This document shows positions 32,767 through 38,217 of a DNA stretch of 38,217 bases, piece after piece. Location of the stretch: contig CACXXP010000006.1 of the NCBI GenBank assembly GCA_902771695.1, positions 1-38,217 on the forward strand. The letters are read 5' to 3'. The position numbers and the translations under genes are program-made. The notes under the pieces are model-generated. The model saw only the letters and a program-made list of their open reading frames with translations, was not told the DNA's origin and did not search any database. The stretch comes from an uncultured Pseudomonadota bacterium. Lineage in GTDB: Bacteria; Pseudomonadota; Alphaproteobacteria; Rs-D84. Positions within the stretch are counted from its first letter, which is position 1; each line of letters starts with the position of its first letter.

Positions 32767-35304
32767 TTAGTTTCCTTGGCCAAATAAAGACAATTGTTCA
32801 CGCATACTATCTGGCGTTTCTGTTTTTTCCACGCGCGAATTTTTCGTCATATTTTTACCAGAATTTTCTTTGTGTATGGTGCGATTTCCTTCAAGTCCGG
32901 CCAGCACGGACGCCGCGCGTTCCACCACAGATTCCGGCATTCCCGCCATTTTTGCAACATGTATCCCGTATGACCGATTTGCAACCCCAGAAATTATGCG
33001 GTGCATAAACACAATTTCATTGTTATGTTCACGTACATCTATGGTCAGACACGCAACATTTTTCAATTCACCGCCATTTTGCGCAACCAGGTGCGTCAAT
33101 TCATGGTAATGCGTTGCAAATAATGTCCGCGCCTGCAAATTATCAAGGTATTCTAATACCGCCTGGGCAATAGCCATACCATCGTATGTCGCAGTTCCAC
33201 GGCCAATTTCATCAAATATTATGAATGAATGTGGGGTTGCACGACGCAAAATATTCGCGGTTTCACCCATTTCAACCATAAATGTTGATTGACCTGCGGC
33301 CAAATTATCTGACGCACCAACACGACTGAACAATTGGTCACAAACACCGATCTTGGCACTGTTTGCCGGCACAAAAGAACCCAAATGCGCCAACACAACC
33401 AACAATGCATTTTGACGCAGATATGTTGATTTACCGGCCATGTTGGGACCTGTCAATAAAGCAACCGATTGTTTATCTAAATTACAATCATTTTTAACAA
33501 AACTGTCACCATGTGCACGCAACACAGATTCTATGACCGGGTGACGACCACCAACAATATTGAAATTGGATTCTTTGGTTATTTCTGGGCACATCCAATT
33601 CCATTCTTTTGCCACCGTCGCCAAAGAATACCATACATCCAAATCTGCAATTAAATCCGCCGCCATCAACAAATCATTTGAAATTCCACGAATTTGTTCT
33701 ATGAATTGGTCTATGATTTCTGTCTCTATAGCCGCCGCTTTGTCTGCAGAGGTGCGAATATCATTATCTAATTCTATTAAACGTTCAGTTGTAAAACGAA
33801 CATTTCCGGCCAAAGTTTGCCGATGAATAAACCCAGAATCCGCCCGCATCATTTCATCTGCACGTGCAGACGGAACCTCTATGAAATACCCAAGAACGTT
33901 ATTGTATTTTATCTTTAGTGTATGAATACCTGTGTCGTGTGCATACTGTGCCTGAAGCGATGCAATTGTTTCTTTGGCACCATGCGATAACTTACGCATT
34001 TTATCCAATGCCAAATCAAAACCATCACGCACAACACCACCGTCACGAAAAAATGTCGGCAAATCATCCGCCAATGCAGAATTTAATTTTGATGCGATTT
34101 CATCATGCGTTGTGATGTTTTCCATACGCATCGCCAATGAAGAATCCAAACGGGTTGATATCATCTTGATATTCGGCAATTCAATCAAGAAATCTGTGAT
34201 ATTACGCATATCACGTGGCATACCGCGTCCAGATAACAATCTGGACAATGCACGTCCAACATCAGGCACGCGTCCCAACATTCCCGATACCATACCACGA
34301 ACATCAGCATTGCGTATTAAATGTCCAATGTGTTCTTGGCGTGTACGAATTTCATTTACATCCCCAGAAAGTGCCCGCAAATAAGAACGCAATTTACGTC
34401 CGCCCGCCGCTGTTTTTGTATTATCCAATACATCCAACAAACAACGCCCACCATCATTTATCGGGGCATCTATTTCTAAACTTTTCCATGTGGCCGAATC
34501 TATCAGCATTTGTGCCCCGGACTTAAATCTGTACGGCGCCCGAAATGTCAATGCGGCCCCACGTTGTGTATTAAACAAATATCCTGCCAATAATCCAACA
34601 GCCGTATTTGCATTACTTTCATCAACACCATCAGAAAACACCGATGATATTATTGTGCCAATATCCGTACGACGATATATCTTGTCAAAGACCGGTGTTG
34701 TTTTGAAAATGTCACGTATACGCAGTATCGTCTTATTTTCAGCATCCAATGATGGATATATAACTTCGGCCGGCGATATGCGAACCAAATCGTCAATTAT
34801 ATCGTCGGTTTGCCCAATGAAAAATTCACCCGTTGAAATATCACACCCCGCAATATCAAATGTATTCCCGGTTGGTATAACCGCAATCAGAAAGTTGGAA
34901 CTTTTCGGCGACAACAAATTTTCATCTGTTAATGTCCCAGGCGTCAAAACACGTATGATTTTTCGTTCTATGAATTTATGCCCACGTTCTTTGGCCTGGG
35001 CCGGCGTTTCCATTTGTTCAACCAATGCCAATTTGTACCCTGCCCTGACCAGTCGCCCGAAATAGTTATCAGACGCATGCCACGGAATTCCGCACATTGG
35101 AATATCCTCGCCATCTGCATCGGTACCACGCGCGGTCAAAACAAGCCCCAATTTAGAACTGATTGTTTTTGCATCATCAAAAAAAGATTCATAAAAATCA
35201 CCCAAACGAAACATCAGCAATGCATCAGGATTTTCTGCTTTGAAATCCACATACTGCTGCATTACCGGGGTAAGTTTACTTTTTTCGGCCATTACCAAAT
35301 CCAT
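32767..35304 (-). CDS. mutS: DNA mismatch repair protein MutS
   Basis: An 845-residue mismatch sensor. The N-terminal mismatch-binding domain carries L-G-D-F-Y-E-S-F-F (canonical G-D-F-Y-E with the mismatch-wedge Phe just before it), and the C-terminal ABC ATPase has Walker A G-P-N-M-A-G-K-S-T near residue 615, then S-T-F-M-V-E-M and D-E-I-G-R-G-T-A-T-Y-D-G. The start overlaps the xseB stop as TAATG; a second ATG at 35292 is possible. mutL is not in the window. Unusual but not unique is its place between xseB and truB. Confidence 0.96.
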   Translation of the reverse strand: MDLVMAEKSKLTPVMQQYVDFKAENPDALLMFRLGDFYESFFDDAKTISSKLGLVLTARGTDADGEDIPMCGIPWHASDNYFGRLVRAGYKLALVEQMETPAQAKERGHKFIERKIIRVLTPGTLTDENLLSPKSSNFLIAVIPTGNTFDIAGCDISTGEFFIGQTDDIIDDLVRISPAEVIYPSLDAENKTILRIRDIFKTTPVFDKIYRRTDIGTIISSVFSDGVDESNANTAVGLLAGYLFNTQRGAALTFRAPYRFKSGAQMLIDSATWKSLEIDAPINDGGRCLLDVLDNTKTAAGGRKLRSYLRALSGDVNEIRTRQEHIGHLIRNADVRGMVSGMLGRVPDVGRALSRLLSGRGMPRDMRNITDFLIELPNIKMISTRLDSSLAMRMENITTHDEIASKLNSALADDLPTFFRDGGVVRDGFDLALDKMRKLSHGAKETIASLQAQYAHDTGIHTLKIKYNNVLGYFIEVPSARADEMMRADSGFIHRQTLAGNVRFTTERLIELDNDIRTSADKAAAIETEIIDQFIEQIRGISNDLLMAADLIADLDVWYSLATVAKEWNWMCPEITKESNFNIVGGRHPVIESVLRAHGDSFVKNDCNLDKQSVALLTGPNMAGKSTYLRQNALLVVLAHLGSFVPANSAKIGVCDQLFSRVGASDNLAAGQSTFMVEMGETANILRRATPHSFIIFDEIGRGTATYDGMAIAQAVLEYLDNLQARTLFATHYHELTHLVAQNGGELKNVACLTIDVREHNNEIVFMHRIISGVANRSYGIHVAKMAGMPESVVERAASVLAGLEGNRTIHKENSGKNMTKNSRVEKTETPDSMREQLSLFGQGN

Positions 35305-35507
35305 TACTCTGTGGGGTTGGTGATTTTCAATGTTTCAATTTTCAATTCGGCTTCTTTCAGTAACTGTTCACAATAGGCCTTTAATTTGATACCTTGTTCA
35401 TATGCCGCAACCGAATCCGCCAATGGCAATTCCCCAGATTCCATCTTTTTAACCAATTCGCTTAACTGCTTGTATGCTTCTTCAAATGACAACTTATCTT
35501 TATCCAT
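35304..35507 (-). CDS. xseB: Exodeoxyribonuclease VII small subunit
   Basis: A 67-residue coiled-coil subunit that binds XseA. L-S-F-E-E-A-Y-K-Q-L-S-E-L-V-K-K-M-E-S-G-E-L-P-L-A-D-S-V-A is close to the family consensus, here given with spacing only. AGAGG precedes the ATG at a somewhat long distance. The last codon of this gene and the first of mutS share one base (TAATG). Confidence 0.93.
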   Translation of the reverse strand: MDKDKLSFEEAYKQLSELVKKMESGELPLADSVAAYEQGIKLKAYCEQLLKEAELKIETLKITNPTE

Positions 35508-35563
35508 TGTATAAACCTCTTAAGAACAACAGAAAGATACAAAATTAAAATTTAATATTCCAC

Positions 35564-35590
35564 AAAAAAACACCCAAACGGGTGTTTTTT
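35564..35590 (-). terminator. Intrinsic terminator of infC
   Basis: AAAAAACACCC / GGGTGTTTTTT, loop GTTT on the minus strand, followed by a T-run. It overlaps the infC stop codon. Confidence 0.92.
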
Positions 35591-36146
35591 ATTTTGCCGG
35601 TTTTGCCGGCGCGATTACTATCGATTTGGTTCGTTCGTCTGGTTTTGAACGGCTTTCCAATGTGCCACGTTCACCAATCAATTCAACGACGTGGGCAAAC
35701 AGCCCCGGAATTGCGTCTTTACCCATGGCCAGCGCCCTTTTTGACCCCTTGGTCATAACCGCAATTTTAACCTTGTCACCATTTTCCAAAAATTCATATA
35801 CTTTACGTAATTTGATCTGCAAATCATTTTCTTCTATGAACGGTTTTATCCAAACCTCTTTCATTTCAACGATTTTCTGCTTTTTTTTGGCTTCGGCGGC
35901 ACGTTTTTTCTGTTCGTATTTGAATTTTCCGAAATCCATTATTTTTGTCACAGGTGGTGTGGCATTTCCGTTTAATTCCACCAAGTCCATTCCCAAATCT
36001 AATGCCATTTGAATTGCATCAGATGTCTGCATTACACCAAGATTTTGACCATCATTGCTAATAACCTGAACAGTTTTTGCAATTATACGATTATTTGTGC
36101 GTGGTCCCATATCACGACGGTTATCACGATTATTTACTGGTTTAAT
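35589..36146 (-). CDS. infC: Translation initiation factor IF-3 (AUU start)
   Basis: A 185-residue factor that keeps 30S subunits free and checks the start codon. G-P-R-T-N-N-R-I opens the N-domain, V-T-K-I-M-D-F-G-K-F-K-Y-E-Q-K-K leads to the linker, and the C-domain has K-E-V-W-I-K-P and L-R-K-V-Y-E-F-L. The first in-frame ATG is at 36110, but AAAAGGAG stands six bases before an in-frame ATT at 36146, and the 12 added residues (K-P-V-N-N-R-D-N-R-R-D) match the basic N-terminal tail of the family. AUU starts are typical for infC and allow IF-3 to limit its own synthesis. rpmI and rplT do not follow. Confidence 0.92.
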   Translation of the reverse strand: MKPVNNRDNRRDMGPRTNNRIIAKTVQVISNDGQNLGVMQTSDAIQMALDLGMDLVELNGNATPPVTKIMDFGKFKYEQKKRAAEAKKKQKIVEMKEVWIKPFIEENDLQIKLRKVYEFLENGDKVKIAVMTKGSKRALAMGKDAIPGLFAHVVELIGERGTLESRSKPDERTKSIVIAPAKPAK

Positions 36147-36153
36147 TGTACGC

Positions 36154-36160
36154 TCCTTTT
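36154..36160 (-). promoter_or_regulatory. Ribosome site that defines the infC AUU start
   Basis: AAAAGGAG on the minus strand lies six bases before ATT (36146-36144). It is 43 bases from the first ATG at 36110, too far to serve it. Confidence 0.82.
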
Positions 36161-36175
36161 ATGTATATGTGCCAT

Positions 36176-36204
36176 AGTATTAAACATTTTTATAGATTTT
36201 TCAA
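36176..36204 (-). promoter_or_regulatory. infC promoter (probable)
   Basis: On the minus strand TTGAAA (36204-36199), 17 bases, AATACT (36181-36176). The -35 box lies inside the end of the UDG gene. The -10 is a weak match. Confidence 0.45.
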
Positions 36205-36933
36205 CAATTTTTGCACATTTTGCAGGACCGCCCAGACATCACGTTTTGTGTCTGGTTTCAATATGATATAATTCGGATGATATATTGAAAACACATGTAT
36301 ATTGTTTGGTAATATCGTTTCTGCACCGTGATTATGTATAAGGTCTATACCCGCAAATTCGGATGCCGCGATTGTTCCAAGTGTTATTATAATTCGGGGT
36401 TCGGTCAATTCTATGAACCTGTTCACAAATGGACGTGATAAATCCAATTCTGTGCGTGATGGTGTCCGCCCCCCAGGGGTCCGCCAAAACAACAATGGCG
36501 ATATTGAAACAGTTTCACGCGACATACCAATTGCCCCCATCATTTTATCCAGTAATTCACCCGCCCCCCCAGACAATATTTGCCCACATGCATCATCATC
36601 ACTGGACGGAATATCGGTGATTATCATTACTCCATTGGGATTCGTTGCGGCATGTGGCAAAACAACATTTGATACGCCGGTACGTAATGGATGATTAAAT
36701 TCCAAAATCATGCGCGATAATGAATCTATGGTTGTTGGACGCATGGCCATTGCGACCGCTGTATCCACAGACATTGGAACAACCGGTGATATCGGTGGCA
36801 CAACGCTTGCAACCGTGCGTGTGCGCTCTGGGGTTGGGGCTGGATGCGATATCATTTCATTAAAACCTATGGAATCATCAGATAATTCCCACCTTACACC
36901 GGCCAAAATAAGATCCTTTAACAAACTTTGCAT
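36190..36933 (-). CDS. Uracil-DNA glycosylase family protein (family 4-like)
   Basis: A 247-residue protein. Residues 1-25 match the helical start of alphaproteobacterial family-4 enzymes, about 30-65 is a Pro/Thr/Val-rich linker, and the glycosylase domain follows: M-I-I-T-D-I-P-S-S-D-D-D (motif 1 position), G-Q-I-L-S-G-G-A-G-E-L-L, I-S-P-L-L-F-W-R-T-P-G-G-R-T-P-S and I-Y-H-P-N-Y-I-I-L near the end. The four iron-sulfur cysteines of classical family 4 are absent (only one Cys in the chain), and motif 1 is T-D-I-P rather than G-E-x-P-G. It should remove uracil from DNA, but activity with the altered motif 1 is not certain. Confidence 0.75.
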   Translation of the reverse strand: MQSLLKDLILAGVRWELSDDSIGFNEMISHPAPTPERTRTVASVVPPISPVVPMSVDTAVAMAMRPTTIDSLSRMILEFNHPLRTGVSNVVLPHAATNPNGVMIITDIPSSDDDACGQILSGGAGELLDKMMGAIGMSRETVSISPLLFWRTPGGRTPSRTELDLSRPFVNRFIELTEPRIIITLGTIAASEFAGIDLIHNHGAETILPNNIHVFSIYHPNYIILKPDTKRDVWAVLQNVQKLLKNL

Positions 36934-36953
36934 AATAAATATTCTCTTTTATC

Positions 36954-36982
36954 TTGATTTTTAGAAATTTTTATTATACACT
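36954..36982 (+). promoter_or_regulatory. pal promoter
   Basis: TTGATT (36954-36959), 17 bases, TACACT (36977-36982). A minus-strand TATAAT for the UDG gene (36978-36973) overlaps this -10 box, so the two divergent promoters share bases. The leader holds AAGGGAG at 37005-37011. Confidence 0.55.
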
Positions 36983-37018
36983 AGCCCATGAGCAACAGAA
37001 ACTCAAGGGAGTATTTTC

Positions 37019-37597
37019 ATGAAAATAAAAAACTTTGCTTTATTAGCTGGTGCTGCTGGGTTACTGGCGGCATGTGGTGGTTCAAGTGTTGTTGAACCAG
37101 AAGATTTGAACGGTCAACGCGTTTTCTTTGCGTTTAACTCTTCGGAAATTTCCGATGCAGCGCATGATAACTTGATGGGCCAAGCTCTGTACATGAAATC
37201 ACACGATGATGTAAAAGTACAGATTGCTGGTAACTGCGACGAACGCGGTTCAACAGAATACAACTTGGCATTGGGTGCACGTCGTGCAAACGCGGCCAAG
37301 AAAGTCCTTGTTGAAGAAGGTATCGATGCAAAACGTATTTCTACCATCTCTTATGGTAAAGAACGTCCATTGGTCAAAGGTACGGGAAAAAACGCCCGTT
37401 TGGGCGTTTTTTTTGCACAAAAACACCGGCAACGCCGGTGTTTTTTATATTTTATGGGCAATGATGCACGTGTCTTGGACCCCCGGCCACCCAAATTCAG
37501 TTTCGGGTTTAGAATACGTTTTTATAATTTCAAAATTATTTGCCCCCAGCATTGTTTCCATATCCTCTATACGTATTATATTAAAATCCGTCGTTAA
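37019..37597 (+). CDS. pal: Peptidoglycan-associated lipoprotein Pal with abnormal 3' end
   Basis: Residues 1-121 are clearly Pal: lipobox L-A-A-C (Cys19), V-F-F-A-F-N-S-S-E-I, A-G-N-C-D-E-R-G-S-T-E-Y-N-L-A-L-G-A-R-R-A and I-S-Y-G-K-E-R-P. Pal ties the outer membrane to peptidoglycan in the Tol-Pal system. After K-E-R-P-L-V-K-G-T-G the frame runs straight into an intrinsic terminator (37387-37414), and the final N-R-R-beta-strand segment (about 15 residues) is missing in all frames. No stop occurs until 37595, so the nominal 192-residue product has a nonsense tail. Either a real deletion or an assembly error. AAGGGAG precedes the ATG. Confidence 0.85.
   Translation: MKIKNFALLAGAAGLLAACGGSSVVEPEDLNGQRVFFAFNSSEISDAAHDNLMGQALYMKSHDDVKVQIAGNCDERGSTEYNLALGARRANAAKKVLVEEGIDAKRISTISYGKERPLVKGTGKNARLGVFFAQKHRQRRCFLYFMGNDARVLDPRPPKFSFGFRIRFYNFKIICPQHCFHILYTYYIKIRR
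37387..37414 (+). terminator. Intrinsic terminator inside the pal reading frame
   Basis: AAAAAACGCCC / GGGCGTTTTTT with GTTT loop and eight T. It begins at codon 123 of pal, before any in-frame stop. Confidence 0.9.
37418..37446 (-). terminator. Intrinsic terminator of the methyltransferase gene
   Basis: AAACACCGGC / GCCGGTGTTT with a three-base loop; T-run on the minus strand. It stands back to back with the pal terminator, four bases apart. Confidence 0.88.
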
Positions 37598-38059
37598 TGT
37601 GGTATTTAACGGCTCTGTGATGGTTATTTCACCAAGCTCCCCTGTGAATAACTCTATAAATAAAATTCCTTTATCCTGTAATATATGATTCAATTGTGCC
37701 AAACAATTTGAAACCTGGTTATTGGTTAAATGACATAATATATAGGACAATATTATACAATTAAACGAATTATTATTAAAATTCAATTGCGACACATCGC
37801 CCTGAATAAATTTTGCGTGTGATTTTTTATTTTTGGCGATGGTAAGCATATTATCTGACGCATCTATTCCGGTGACATTATACCCCAAATTTGATAAATA
37901 AACCGCATTATTACCCGAACCGCATCCCAAATCTAAAATTGCCGTTTCTTTTTCAACATATCTTAATAAATCTTTAATATGACATGATGGGGCGGAAAAT
38001 AATTTATCATACTCGTACGCGATAGAATCATAGGTCGAAACGTTTTTTCTTTTATCCAT
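37445..38059 (-). CDS. Class I SAM-dependent methyltransferase
   Basis: A 204-residue Rossmann-fold methyltransferase. Motif I is I-L-D-L-G-C-G-S-G-N-N-A, motif II is V-T-G-I-D-A-S-D-N-M-L, and a G-D-V-S-Q-L-N-F segment follows; the start T-Y-D-S-I-A-Y-E-Y-D resembles small-molecule or tRNA-wobble methyltransferases (Methyltransf_25/11). The substrate is unknown. Base use is visibly more AT-rich than neighbouring genes (many ATA, TTA, AAT codons), suggesting recent acquisition. A short TGGGA stands before the start. It converges on the truncated pal. Confidence 0.82.
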   Translation of the reverse strand: MDKRKNVSTYDSIAYEYDKLFSAPSCHIKDLLRYVEKETAILDLGCGSGNNAVYLSNLGYNVTGIDASDNMLTIAKNKKSHAKFIQGDVSQLNFNNNSFNCIILSYILCHLTNNQVSNCLAQLNHILQDKGILFIELFTGELGEITITEPLNTTLTTDFNIIRIEDMETMLGANNFEIIKTYSKPETEFGWPGVQDTCIIAHKI

Positions 38060-38080
38060 AATATTCCCAAAAAATTTTAT

Positions 38081-38132
38081 AAAAAAGCCGGCGTTTTTAT
38101 TAAATAAATATTTTTTAATTCCCGGCCTTTTT
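38081..38132 (-). terminator. Possible terminator of the partial gene at the right edge
   Basis: AAAAAAGCCGG and CCGGCCTTTTT pair with one bulged base around a 30-base AT-rich loop; T-run on the minus strand. The long loop lowers confidence. Confidence 0.45.
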
Positions 38133-38142
38133 GATAGTTTTA

Positions 38143-38217
38143 TTAATTTTTCCCAGTGATTTTGTTAATAATTTCGTTCAGGTGGTTTCGCGATTCAAAT
38201 GCTATCGTTATCACACC
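38143..38217 (-). CDS. C-terminal end of an unidentified gene (cut by window edge)
   Basis: An open frame of 24 codons enters from the right edge and stops with TAA at 38145-38143. Its last residues (F-E-S-R-N-H-L-N-E-I-I-N-K-I-T-G-K-N) look like a real protein end and are followed by a hairpin with T-run. No family can be named from so little. Confidence 0.4.
   Translation of the reverse strand, partial: GVITIAFESRNHLNEIINKITGKN

Overview
The window is a gene-dense, AT-rich (about 40% G+C by eye) piece of a Gram-negative chromosome, most likely from an alphaproteobacterium. Pointers are the TPR membrane protein next to bamB, an RpoH-type sigma factor, the skp-lpxD-fabZ block, LptF/LptD/SurA, a DnaX with the alphaproteobacterial C-terminal region, and a family-4-like uracil-DNA glycosylase without iron-sulfur cysteines. 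The mix of short intergenic gaps, long-range gene shuffling (no rimP or ylxR around nusA-infB, no tolB beside pal, no lpxA after fabZ), a large Cys/Asn-rich exported protein and a chromosomal VirD4-type ATPase resembles uncultured host-associated lineages. I cannot place it to genus.

Layout. 1-3220: the TPR protein and bamB (minus; bamB runs off the left edge) face away from rpoH and an overlapping porin-like gene. 3233-5600: TPR membrane protein, rluB, rsmE (minus). 5658-9843: operon of a type IV coupling-protein ATPase, a TPR lipoprotein of the COG3014 type and an LpoB-like lipoprotein. 9846-15392: small VIT-family transporter, then (minus) fabZ, lpxD, skp, an OmpA-like lipoprotein, a type IV pilin-like protein and dnaX. 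15504-19619: nusA-infB with a structured leader. 19648-25437: lptF-lptD-surA-rlmN plus a TIM-barrel gene, tightly overlapping. 25438-28766: a REP-like palindrome, a 638-residue Cys-rich exported protein and a divergent predicted outer-membrane protein. 28768-36204: tRNA-Val(UAC), ybaB, pnp, rpsO, truB, mutS, xseB and infC (all minus). 36190-38217: UDG, a pal gene that lacks its normal 3' end, an AT-rich methyltransferase and a partial reading frame. No stretch over 300 bases lacks a gene.

Functional themes. Envelope biogenesis dominates: BamB, SurA and Skp for outer-membrane protein assembly; LptD, LptF, LpxD and FabZ for lipopolysaccharide; Pal, an OmpA-like and an LpoB-like lipoprotein for peptidoglycan contact. 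The rest is core gene expression and DNA repair.

The points I find most worth following up are: (1) five promoters whose -10 box lies 6-9 bases from the start codon without a Shine-Dalgarno, implying leaderless mRNAs for rpoH, the T4 coupling ATPase, lptF, lpxD and one envelope protein; (2) a pal gene whose reading frame runs through an intrinsic terminator before any stop codon; (3) the coupling-ATPase/COG3014/LpoB-like operon; (4) a 17-bp hairpin at the very 5' end of the pnp mRNA; (5) an AUU start for infC; and (6) the Cys-rich exported protein.
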